Shown here piece by piece: positions 1-9,727 of a DNA stretch of 64,000 nt. Within the stretch, counting starts at the first letter, position 1, and the number at the start of each line of letters is the position of its first letter. The notes under the pieces were generated by a model. That model saw nothing but the letters and a program-made list of their open reading frames with translations. It did no database searches and was not told the DNA's origin. This stretch comes from Calliopum simillimum (taxonomy: Eukaryota; Arthropoda; Insecta; Diptera; Lauxaniidae): NCBI GenBank assembly GCA_951812925.1, contig OX638368.1, positions 161,000,492 to 161,064,491 of the forward strand, given 5' to 3'. Position numbers and translations under genes: made by a program.

Positions 1-599
1 GTTTTCAGATATTTCAGTTCAAAGTTTCCAAATGGTGTAGCAATATTCGTTAAACTGTCATATAAATATATCTCTACCACATTTTGTGATTAGAACTCTC
101 ATTAGTTCTTTAGAAATAACAATTTTTCATGAAGTGAGAAGGCGGTTTCTTTAAAAAATTGTTATACCTTAAAAACTAATGAGAGTTCCACTTTGATCAG
201 ATATATAATTGGAGCTAAACAGAGAATTTCTTGTGACATTAATTTTAGATGAAAAAATGTTTGCTTTTGCACATTTAAAAATCTTAATTTGTTATGTAAA
301 TTTTGCATTATTTTTTCCATAAACTAATTAGTTTCTGAGAAAAATGCTTTACAAAAGGCGTTTTTTACAGATCTTGATACTTTAAAAAATCAAATCTTTG
401 TTAATTTTCCCCAACTGGAAAAATTAAAAACCCCAATATGATAATTTTTCAAAAAAATTATTAAACAATTAAAGAAATGAATTTTATTTTTCAAGCGGTT
501 TCCCAAAAACAATCCTGTAAGTTTGTGTTTAAAGATTTAGCACAAAATAAAAAAAACTCAATATATTTTACATTTTGTATGTATATATTGTAAAGCTAT

Positions 600-912
600 C
601 AAAATTATATTATTTATTACTTTTCTGAGGGTACATTGCGCAGTCAACTGATAAATGCGCTATGTAAGAGATTGACTTCGAAAGATTCTGGTTCAATCCC
701 GGCCTCAGACAAAAAAGTTGAAAATTTTTTTAAAATTGTTATTTAATTTAATTTAAAATAAATTAAATAAAACATAAAGCGATCTGAAGATGGTTACGTG
801 GCGGTAACCGAAACATATGTCACCATAGCCATGTTTAGTGGTTTTTTCTATAGAATTTTAGATTCTTGCAAATAATGTCTAAAAGATCGCAAAATTAGTA
901 TTATTTATTACT
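600..912 (+). mobile_element. tRNA-derived SINE with target-site duplications
   Basis: The head (623-710) folds like a tRNA. TTCTGAG at 623-629 pairs with CTCAGAC at 704-710 at six of seven positions. An A-box-like GCGCAGTCAACTG follows, and the B-box GGTTCAATCCC is at 690-700. The body ends with a stem-loop (GGTTAC 792-797 with GTAACC 804-809) followed by GAAACATATGTC (810-821). That 12-mer recurs downstream of the tRNA-like unit at 46.4 kb, which makes this a family. The element is flanked by 22-bp direct repeats differing by one inserted base (600-621 and 890-912, including TATTATTTATTACT twice), as expected for LINE-driven insertion. I cannot name the family. Confidence 0.8.
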
Positions 913-2942
913 ATAAAAGTTTGCGAGGTTTTCTAGAGTTTTATATGTATTGCGGCATAAGAGTATAAAATAAAATTTTGTTCCGAGTTTGAGCAAAATT
1001 ATATTTTTTGCGCTGAAATAATTTAAAATTTACATTTAGTATATCACAATGTTGTTTCTTTCCTCAAATTCAAAAAACAAAACCTTAAGATTTGTCTAAA
1101 AATGCAATGGAACAAATCAACCTTACAGGTATGTATAATGAAATTAACCCAAAGGTGCTGCATCTGACACTTTATGCTTTACATTTAGCCTTAAAATTCC
1201 ACCAGTTTCTTTCGGAAGCAACCATTTTCATAAGCAGCATTATTTACACCATACGCTGAAAATAACTAAGCTCTAAAGCAGCTTAAGCGCTTAAAGCTTA
1301 TTAGAAGTGAGTGCACGAGGGTGTTGCCAGGCATTTAATTTAAAAAGAAAAACCTAATGAGCGCTGCTGCTTTAAAGGAAGCCATATGGAACCAAATTGA
1401 AAACATTTAAAAGGCCAGAGGTGTATGAATGTTTGTAGAGGATCGTAAGCCAGAAAACGCTTGTTACACTGCATTAACATTTTAATTACCATAAAGAATT
1501 TGCCTCAATTGCGCTTTTAAGTTTGGTGAGCTTAAATTACGCAACATGTTTTGGAATGCGCTTTTCTTTTTAAAGGCACCGCCTTTTTAAGAGTACTCGC
1601 CGTAAACAGCTCAACGCTAACTACTTATTTTATATCAAGAAGTTTAGAACCATGTCAATTGCTCTAATACTTCTTAAGGATCGAATATCAAAAGGATTTC
1701 CTGAATTATTTAGATTCTATTAATCTGTTTGGGGGTGGCAATGTTGGTCAAAATGCGGTTTCCCAATAACCAAGCCACCAAGGTGAATGAGTGGCAAAAG
1801 GAAAACCAACATTTGATCCCTTGCACATTCCACATTGCCAGCCAAAAAAAGGGTTGCTTTCTTTATTTATCATTAGCTTATTATTGATCAAAGTGGACGC
1901 AGCCTTTGGTCTTGGCTTATGTCCTGCCGCCGCTTATGAGTATTGACCACTTGTAAATTGTAATTTAATCTGTTTTCTTTTTTTTTTGTTTCAACATGAG
2001 GAAATCCAATTGTACGTGGAGTGTATACGAGTAGAGTAAGCTAGGAAATTATTATGGAACACTAAAAGAATTCAATGTTTGCTGTACAAAGTAAGCTTTG
2101 CGTGTTTAAATATTTAATGATGGTTTGGAATATAGTGCATAGATGGCGCATTAGTTGTTCAAACGTAAAAAAAAGTCTGAAAGGAAATCAATTTCAGGTT
2201 ATTTGAAAAGCATTACTTATTACATACAATCAATGTCCTGTATCAATTGGCAATTTTATGAAATCAAATGTTGTGGGGGTACTACACTCCCAGCGATCTG
2301 TTTTGTTATATACATTGTTTTAAATATATTTCAAGTAAAAACCACTGATCTCCCTATATGAAAGTCACAAATTTTGATGCGTGTCCTTTGAAGTTTTTCG
2401 ACGTAAAACATGCGCCCAACGTTGAACTCAACTTTTTTTTATGCTGCTGTGAAGTCTCATTTGTCGCTCCTTATGCTGCCTTTATATTTTAAAGTATGTA
2501 GATAATAAAAAAATAAATAAATATATTTATAACATATAGTTACAATGTAAATAAATCTATCTTAACAGATAACTGCAAGAACAAGTTACCAACATTTTAC
2601 GGCCCTTTGAGTTTCTCTTGATATGATAGGCTGTTGTAAGCATGGAGTTCTTTTGTTATTACAGTTCTCCGAAATTGTTACAGTTTTTTATTTTTTTATT
2701 TGTATAGTTATCTTAAATATCACAGTATCTTAAATATTTAAACAGAAATCTAAAAACTTGTAGCTATAGTGGCTGAACAGACTTTATGTAGACACAATCA
2801 AACAGAACACTGCAAAATGCAAGAGTTTGATGTAGCACTCTCCTTGCAGCACTCTCAAGCATCAAAGGCATGCTTGAATAGAAAATAGCGAAATAAATAA
2901 ATCTCGAAATATATAAATTCCTGAAAATAATGGTCTTAAAAT

Positions 2943-3136
2943 AGCGTTTTTAACGATTTGTGAACGGGCGGTAGGCGTGTCCGTTAACCCATTTTGGAAA
3001 TTTTCAATCCTTTGATACAGAAAGCAGTCTACAAAATGTTATCAAATTATCTTGCTTCCAAAAAAATATTAAAACTACAATATTTACACCAGACAGACAG
3101 ACGGACATAGTTATACCGACTCAGGATTTATTTTTT
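2943..3136 (-). repeat. dispersed fly repeat (GTCCGTCTGTCTG family), fragment
   Basis: Read on the minus strand it runs from a CTGAGTCGGTATAACTATGTC segment through GTCCGTCTGTCTGTCTGG to ACGGACACGCCTACCGCCC. The same ordered blocks occur on the plus strand at about 58400-58600, so this is a diverged fragment of the 58.3-kb element. The family is widespread in fly introns; its transposon class is not clear to me. Confidence 0.65.
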
Positions 3137-3241
3137 TGTCAGCCTTAATTCGGGCTATAATTTAAAAATAAACGGTTTTCGTAATATATTAAAGCACTAA
3201 AACGTAATATTTTACTTAAGTTAGTACTAGAGCTCGCAAAT

Positions 3242-3566
3242 TATCGAAAGTGGACTATAGTTTGGATCGATAGCAGTGGCGGATCCAAGAGGGGGGACGA
3301 TCGGCTCCCCCTCTCAAATCAAGTGATTAAATTTTTTTTAAAATTATATTATTTTAAAAACATTCTGTTATTATCTAGAAATGTAGTCAATCGGCCCCCC
3401 CTCTTGACAGTGCTGAATCCGCCACGAAGAAATGAAAATAACACTGAAGAAGTTCAAAAGTACTAAAACAACTCTAGGATGAAAAATTAATGTAAATACT
3501 TACTATCGATAGATAGTCGCGAAAGCGCGAGAGAGACTATCGACAGAATCGATAATGCCATCGATA
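3242..3566. promoter_or_regulatory. cluster of CGATA motifs (DREF/BEAF-type)
   Basis: CGATA or its complement TATCG occurs at 3242, 3268, 3504-3511 (a full TATCGATA palindrome), 3538, 3550 and 3562, that is, on both sides of the small TIR element. Clusters of CGATA are the binding pattern of the fly insulator protein BEAF-32, and TATCGATA is the DREF site (established knowledge). The cluster lies beyond the proposed distal end of the short hth transcript. Occupancy is inference. Confidence 0.3.
3274..3426. mobile_element. short TIR element (MITE-like), CAGTGGCGGATCC ends
   Basis: The left end is CAGTGGCGGATCCAAGAGGGG. The right end, read inward, is CGTGGCGGATTCAGCACTGTCAAGAGGGG, so the ends are imperfect inverted repeats of about 40 bp. 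A C-rich block (cggctccccctct / cggccccccctct) is repeated internally. Ends beginning CAGTGGCG are common in hAT-type non-autonomous elements. No matching 8-bp flank duplication is seen, so the insertion is old or the ends are eroded. Confidence 0.55.
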
Positions 3567-4609
3567 GTTAATACAAATCATGTCGTGGAAGCTAAACTTT
3601 AAACTGTGAAAATGCGAAACAAAATGTCATAATAGTTGCTGACGAAAGCAATCTTTTTGATCTATCTTTGCTAAATATCATATATCTAGCTAAATCAAAA
3701 ACCGTAAGACTTAAAAAAAAAAATAAAAAAATTCATGTGACTGTAATCGTGTGAGATTAAAAACGTGAATAAACTTGCAATATTCGTTCAATTGAAACTC
3801 TTTAAAATTAATAAATTCGCTTGTTCTACACAACACGTATTATGGCTTTCAAAACATCAAAATATTAAGAGTATTTGAAGAACTAAAACAGTTTACCGAA
3901 ATGACAATATTTTAATTATACAAGGCTACAATTTATCAAAGTTGTGTACACATAATAAAATACATCTTAAAATACACTTATAAAATACACATTATCAAAT
4001 ACGTAAAAATGTATAAAAACATAAACTTAGTTAATGAAATTTTATTCGGTTTGTAACGTCTAATCGTTATAGCACAAAATCCATCCCTGTGGTGTTGCAT
4101 AGTTGTTCGAAGCTTAAAAAATCGACACTGAAAAAAATCTCTGCAGGACAAAAAGAAATCGCAATTTTTTGTATTTTTTTTTAAATATATTATTCATATA
4201 TTTTATTGGCTAACTTTCATTTTTTTTAGTTTTTTCAACTTTTGTAGGTTTTTCATTAGAGCTTTTTTTTAATATATATATATTAATTAATTTTAGTATA
4301 CATACAAATAACTAAAAATATTACATTAAAATGTATATCGTATAAGTTTGTTTTTGATTGCGTTTTATTACAATTTTGCTAATAACTAAGGTTAGACTTA
4401 AAAACATTTTTTATTTAAAGATATAATTATAAAAGGAAAGACTGCAAAATAAAAGTTAAAATTAAAAAAAAAATACTTAAAAAATTAAAGATTTAATTTT
4501 TGCATCTTTTTTTTTCAATTTGAGTCAAATATACTAACATATACATATATATGTATATATATATATGTATTTATATATATATTATATTTTTATATCACCT
4601 AAAGCAAAA

Positions 4610-4617
4610 TTACGTAT
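4610..4617 (-). promoter_or_regulatory. 8-mer match to miR-iab-8-5p seed (distal)
   Basis: The sense strand reads ATACGTAA (TTACGTAT on the plus strand). This is a full match to bases 2-8 of miR-iab-8-5p, which as I recall begins UUACGUAU, plus an A opposite base 1. It is the most distal of three such sites below the homeodomain-less stop codon. Confidence 0.5.
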
Positions 4618-5708
4618 TTCAGTTTTCGTTTATGTAATAAAAGTTTTTTTTTTAATTTTTTTTTTTTTTTTCATTATATAATAGCATTAAACATAGAATA
4701 ACAATGAACAAAATTCTGTATTTTGTTAAATAAAATCAAATTTTAACAAAGCAAAGCTTTAAAATCAGTTAATATCCAGCGCTGTAGATACAATAAAGAA
4801 ATAAACAAATCAAACTCAAGTAAGTTCTACTCATATGCAAAAATTAAAAATACAACAAATATTTTTTTTTCCTTTTTTTTTTCTTTTAATTAATTTCCGC
4901 AATACTAAGTACAAAAGCTTTAATTTTTGGATTAAAAAAACTTTTTAACATTCAACATATTAAAAAAGTAGTATTTTTTTTAACTTTAAATATTAAAATT
5001 TTCTTTCTAATGCCCATATAGCTTTGTAGTTTACAGTTTAGCTTAAGTTTAAAAGTTTGTTTTAAGTACAAGTTCTATAATTAGTAGGTAGTATTTGTTT
5101 GGTTTTATAATAAAAAAAATTAGTATACATTTAGTAGTTAGTAGTTGAGGAAAAATTTTTCATTTAGTTTATAAAGAGTTTTACTTCAAATGTTTATTTC
5201 TGAAAAATACGTTAATTTACAAAATTTACAATTAGACAAAATCAATGTGTGGATACTTTAGAGCAGTAACTCTTGAAATTTGAGGAAACTTAAGATTTAG
5301 CGAAAAAGTTCATGATGATTTGCGAAAATCAAATTTGTTGAAATATCAATTTCAAAGTAAAACTCTTTTACTCAAAGCTTTTAATTTAAATACATAGGTA
5401 GTTAAAAGTAGAGGCTTTCACATTAAAATTTAATCGTATATGCTTGATGTGTGTTTGTTGTTGTTGTAGTGTTTTTTACGTAGTTTTTAGTTACGTTACG
5501 CTGAGGCGTAAGCGTTTAAAAATTACTTTTAATTCATTATTAAAAGAAAATGCTACATTTAAAAAAATAATTATGATAAAAATACATATTTTCTCGTATA
5601 CTCTTCATTTGAACTTAAGTTTTTAGCTAAAAATTTGTTTTTTGCTGTTATTTTTTATGTTTTTCATTTTTGTTTTAATTTTAATTAGTATTTTAATTAT
5701 TATCAAAA

Positions 5709-5716
5709 TTACGTAT
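5709..5716 (-). promoter_or_regulatory. 8-mer match to miR-iab-8-5p seed (middle)
   Basis: The same ATACGTAA octamer on the sense strand as at 4610-4617, in similar flanks (aaaattacgtattt on the plus strand). A weaker 7-mer-A1 match (TACGTAA) lies at 5476-5482. Two 7-mers GTATACG, fitting the related miR-iab-4-5p seed, lie at 5595-5601 and 5890-5896. Confidence 0.5.
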
Positions 5717-6235
5717 TTTTGTTGCCCATTCCATGATTAAAGACATCACTGCACAATCCAAAAAAAGAAATAAAAATAAAAACAAAACTTGGAAAAATAG
5801 CTAGAGAACGTTTTTTGGCAAGTTAATTTCACTCCATAAAGGTTTTACGGAGGTTACACGGACGTGTTTTTTTTTTTTTCAAGCAAAATCGTATACATTT
5901 TCGTTTATTTCAAGTAACATGTTTCACTTTCTTTGCAAGTAAAATCATAAAAATCCCAATTACAATTTGAAAGGATAACATAAGGGATAATAAGAGTAAG
6001 AAAAAATGAAAAAAATATTTCATCTAACAAATAACTTTAGCCTGTTATGTTGTTGTTGTTGTTAATTATGTATGTATATACTCGTATTGTTTTATTGTTA
6101 GAATTTTAATTAACTTTTAATTTTTAAGTTTAATTTAAGTTTAATGCTGTTCATCATAGTGTATACTTAAAAAATCATTTTATAAAATGTTTTCTCTTCT
6201 CTTTTCAGTCAATGAAAAGAAAAAGTTTCACATTA

Positions 6236-6243
6236 TTACGTAT
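6236..6243 (-). promoter_or_regulatory. 8-mer match to miR-iab-8-5p seed (proximal)
   Basis: Third ATACGTAA octamer on the sense strand, about 1.8 kb after the stop codon. The base before it extends the match to TATACGTAA, so the six bases TATACG common to the iab-4 and iab-8 seed regions are nearly covered. Confidence 0.5.
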
Positions 6244-6710
6244 ATCGTTCGTTTCATTTGTTGCTGTTGTAGTTAATTTTACTTTACAAAGTTATATCCT
6301 ATGGTGATTTTTTTAATTTTTTTTTTTTTCTTTATTTATAAGTTTTAATAAGATAATCTAATAGAAGACTGGCAGCTTTTGGAAATTTTTTACAAATTTA
6401 CAAAAGCTTATTTTAGCTTTCGAAACTAAATTCTGTAACTAAAAATATATAGTTTTTATTATCATGTTGAGTCCGTATTGCAAGTCTCGCGATTATTTCG
6501 TAGCATCCCCTAAATTTGTTATGAAATCTGAGTTTGTCGTAGCGGCTGGACCTGTTTGCACTTGCCAAGCTTTTTCACTAAAGATCGGCTTCGTGCTTAA
6601 TGCGATAATTTGCATAGGTCTCTTCCAAGGGTGTAAAGTTTTCTCTGACCTAATGAGCAAAATTGACGCACAATAACAAAAATAAGAATTGTAGTCGATT
6701 TTCGGCTTAG

Positions 6711-6726
6711 AGAGAGAGAGAGAGAG
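6711..6726 (+). repeat. (AG)8 tract in the candidate 3' UTR
   Basis: Eight AG dinucleotides (CT in the sense strand) between the GC-richer island at 6464-6680 and the hairpin at 6803. Confidence 0.85.
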
Positions 6727-6802
6727 CGCTGCAATTTGTTGAAAGAGCGAAACTCAAAAGAATAACAAAAAAAAAAAACCAATTTTGAATGAAAGTTAAC
6801 AC

Positions 6803-6832
6803 GCCACGCGGTGTCTGGACACCGAGCGTGGC
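6803..6832. other. GC-rich hairpin within the candidate 3' UTR
   Basis: GCCACGC at 6803-6809 pairs with GCGTGGC at 6826-6832. GGTGT at 6810-6814 pairs with ACACC at 6819-6823. The loop is four bases (CTGG on the plus strand, CCAG in the sense RNA), and there is a two-base bulge on one side. Twelve base pairs, mostly G-C, stand alone in very AT-rich surroundings. It could be an RNA element of the hth transcript. It has no T-run that would suggest anything else. Confidence 0.55.
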
Positions 6833-8077
6833 CTTAATAAATCAAAATCAGAAAATTGGACATCATAAATTTCTATATATGTATATGTACACTGCAAGAT
6901 TTCACAACCAAACCAATAGAGTGGTTGAAATTTTGCAAAGGAAGGAAGTTGGATTAGTTGGACTGGATAAATTTGCTACGTGGAATTAAAGTAAAAATGG
7001 TCAAAACATTAAATCAATTAAAATGGCATAGCAAATGTTAAGGGTAGTAAGTTGTATTATAGAATATATATATATATATTTTGTATTTATAAATATGTAT
7101 AAGTTAAAAAAATATTGGCGAGCTATATGGGCCTCTTGCAAAAACGAAGTTCTTTTTTCTTGCTCTTTCTTATGTTCACATAATCATCTTTTGTGCTGTG
7201 GCTTAATCTTAGGATTTGTTTTTTCTCTTTTTTTTTCATTTTCAAATCTTCAAATTTTCCTCTGTTTGTTTTTCTTTTTTAGTTTAAATTTAAGTTTTAT
7301 TTTAATATTAAGTTTGTGGTACTTAAAATGGTTATTTTTTACAAATTTTTTGCTATTTTTTCATCTTTAATTTACAAATTTTTCCTTAATTTGTTTATTT
7401 AGAAAAATAACAATATCAATAAAACAGCAAACAAAAAATTTGCACTTAAAAAGTTTCTGTTCTTTTTGTCTTAAATTTAGTTAATATTGCATTTTTGACA
7501 AAAAAGAATTTTGTTCAGTTAACAACTTGTGCTGGCAACATATTGCTGCACGTATAGCGCGCGACAAACGGCGTCGAAAAAATTTGCATTGAATTCGTGT
7601 GACCCGCTGGAGTCCAATTTGGTTGGTCTTGGTATGTGGTTTGTCAGAGTGACAAATTTTGTTCTGGAGTTTTTGCAAATTTTACTTTGTTTTCGGGACA
7701 ACCACCAGTTTTTTCTTGAATGAATTTGAATTGTTTCTTTTTATTTCGCTAAGTGTATGCGTGTGTTTTGTAAGTGAGTGTGTGTGTGTGTTGTACAGTG
7801 GGTTAACGAATTTTTACGCACTTTTTTGTTCGCTTCATGTTGCTGTTGCTATACGTAAGACAATAATTGCGGCGGTGTTTACGATTTTTTGTTTTTGGAT
7901 TAGTTTTCTTTAATTAATTTACAAATTTGTTTTTAATTGTTTGAATTATGTGGCCGTTTTTATGTGTTTTTGTAATGATTTTTTTAATTTTTTTTTATTA
8001 ATTTTATGTATTTTTTTTATTTAATCCCAGGGCATTGTGAGCACCCGCTTCGTTTTTGCAAGAAGGTCGTTATCGTA

Positions 8078-8338
8078 CTACGAACATGGGTGCACCACCG
8101 CATTGTAGCTCGCCAATATAGGACCATGTGCTCCCGCGAAGGGGGTACTCACAACGTCTGGTGTACTAGCTCCATCGGTGTGCGATGTCGAATCGGCATT
8201 ACTTCGTCCTTCACCATTTGCTGAACCCAACTCTGGTGGTTTGGTGGTGTCCCGTTCGTCGATCACTAAATCTATTGGCATTTTACCCTTTAAACATGAG
8301 ATATATCGATGACAGAAATTATCGCATAATTCATGTAC
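8078..8338 (-). CDS. hth: homothorax exon, read-through form: homeodomain-less C-terminus
   Basis: This is the same exon read through its own donor. The frame stays open past GTGAGT for 24 codons ([18 protein letters not shown] then VVHPCS) and ends at the TAG at 8080-8078. Such a transcript encodes the MEIS domain but no homeodomain. Drosophila hth is known to make homeodomain-less isoforms that still bind Extradenticle, which fits this arrangement. The extension has coding-like composition (GC-rich, few A/T third positions), and it stops abruptly at the stop codon, after which the sequence becomes strongly AT-rich. The first AATAAA on the sense strand lies at 8021-8016, about 57 bases past the stop, and others follow. 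Alternatives are that the extension is ordinary intron with a chance open frame, or that the short isoform uses a separate terminal exon outside the window. I have not seen an alignment. Confidence 0.72.
   Translation of the reverse strand, partial: VHELCDNFCHRYISCLKGKMPIDLVIDERDTTKPPELGSANGEGRSNADSTSHTDGASTPDVVSTPFAGAHGPILASYNAVVHPCS
8153..8338 (-). CDS. hth: homothorax exon: end of MEIS domain, constitutive part
   Basis: This 186-bp, phase-0 exon lies on the minus strand. A strong polypyrimidine tract (ctctctctttctctcgtacacttacag) leads into the acceptor at 8339. The exon codes 62 residues, beginning [20 protein letters not shown], the highly conserved end of the MEIS domain. It continues [18 protein letters not shown] and then a Ser/Thr/Asp-rich linker ending GASTPDV. 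The donor GTGAGT occupies 8152-8147. In Drosophila the residues after STPDV come from the next exon and lead toward the homeodomain. That exon is not in the window and should lie below position 1. Base composition is clearly more GC-rich than the surrounding intron. The short ORF starting at Met 8281 is only the part after an internal methionine; the real exon runs up to 8338. Confidence 0.96.
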
Positions 8339-9381
8339 CTGTAAGTGTACGAGAGAAAGAGAGAGAGTGAAAGAAAGAGTATAAGAAAGAGTTGTAAAAT
8401 GGTAATATTTTAATTTTAAGCTTATTTCTTTTGATTAAACTTAAGTACAATTTAATAGATATATTTGGCTATTTAAAAAAATTATTTTAACAAACCAGAT
8501 TTATTTTTAAAAATTAAACGAACTCGTTAATGCAAATTTCTCTCCTAATCCGGCATTGAGAAATTTTCGTCGAACTTTTAACGTTTTTTTTTTTTTGATT
8601 TATTCAGGCATGTTCTCAATTCCAATTTTGAACGGAATGGAATCAATCTGAAAGTGTTCTGCCTTACGAAATTGAACTCCTCTCGGAATTACGTTTTAGT
8701 AAATCGTATTGAAACCAGTAGCCCATTTTATTTATTGCAATTCCATTTTGTTTTTCGAAATGCAGAGCAACTTAAGATTAATTCTATTTCGATTCCGATC
8801 AAAATCGGAATTGAGAACATGTATGATTAAATTTACAAAAAAACTTTCAAAGTTCGATGAAAAGGGGCGAAGTAAACATATAAAAACTTGATATGGGATA
8901 AAAGCTATGAGAGTGTGCGCCAGACGAACTTGAATATGCAAAATAAGAGAACCGAAAATGCGCTCAGATTCTTATTGGTAAGTAATTAAGCATAAACCCT
9001 AACACTATGCAATATTCTTTATGGAAGAATTCGACAAAAAAAAAAACATTGCACAGTTTTGGGGCTAAATTTAATTTCCGTTTTAGCACTGTTTTAGATT
9101 CAACAATTTAAGGTAACTTAAATAAAGATGAATTTTATAATTTTTTATGGGCTTTTGTTCTATGACGTGTTCTTGGTACCGTCGGGTAGTAGAAACTGAG
9201 AAAGTGTGCACAACTAATCGAAAATAAGACTTTAGATAAATGACCTTTATGAATGAAACGTAGATCGAGATTTTTACAACTTCTTATATATAAGCTATAT
9301 AAAAAATCAGTAAGAAACTTATTCAGAGGTCGAAAAAAAAAAAATATTTCGTTAAAAATCATTCCAGTCAAATTTTTTTGC

Positions 9382-9727
9382 GGCAAAGAGTATAGCAACA
9401 AAATAATCTACGTTAAATTCTAAAAAACTTTGCCCACGAAACCATGGGCCTAAAACCAATATCGAGCCGCCGAAAACTACGTTGAAGTTTTGATGTCGTA
9501 CTTTAAAATTCAATAAAAATAAACAAAAAATTCAAGTACTTTGAATAATTTTATATGAAACAAGTAAAAAAAATTTGAATTCTTTCTTTTTCTTATTGTA
9601 TTTTAAAGTAGTACATCAAAACTTCAATGCAATTTACGGCGGCTCGATATTGATTTTAGACCCATGGTTTCTTGGGCAAAGTTTTTTAGAATTTTTCATA
9701 GATTTTTTTGTTGCTATACTCTTTGCC
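9382..9727. mobile_element. foldback-like inverted repeat
   Basis: Two arms of about 140 bp (9382-9520 and 9590-9727), roughly 85-90 percent alike by eye, face each other across about 70 bp. Both start GGCAAAGAGTATAGCAACAAA when read inward and share CTTTGCCCAAGAAACCATGGG and TATCGAGCCGCCG. No transposase is present and no target duplication is obvious. The arm contains no sustained open frame, so any coding origin is lost. Confidence 0.6.

Larger units (their letters stand above)
4600..8077 (-). other. hth: candidate 3' UTR of the homeodomain-less hth transcript
   Basis: This stretch directly follows the read-through stop. It is very AT-rich, with T-runs on the plus strand and so A-runs in the sense RNA. 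I found no transposon, SINE or foldback in it, in contrast to the flanking DNA, where such elements reappear below about 3.6 kb. Several AATAAA hexamers occur on the sense strand (8021-8016 and 7999-7994 near the stop, and more further on), so both short and long forms are possible. It holds three miR-iab-8-5p-type 8-mers, two miR-iab-4-5p-type 7-mers, one Pumilio-type TGTACATA (6891-6884) and a strong hairpin at 6803-6832. Two islands of higher GC stand out, about 6464-6680 and 7520-7640. The plus-strand ORFs over them look accidental. The distal end at about 4600 is set only by the last microRNA match. Confidence 0.5.

Noticed and set aside
623..710. Possible functional tRNA gene
   Set aside because: 88 bases, imperfect stems, followed by a SINE body and bounded by long direct repeats; it is a SINE head.
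7035..7370. 111-residue plus-strand ORF, Phe/Leu-rich
   Set aside because: Product of T-rich low-complexity sequence opposite the proposed hth 3' UTR; no domain or start context.
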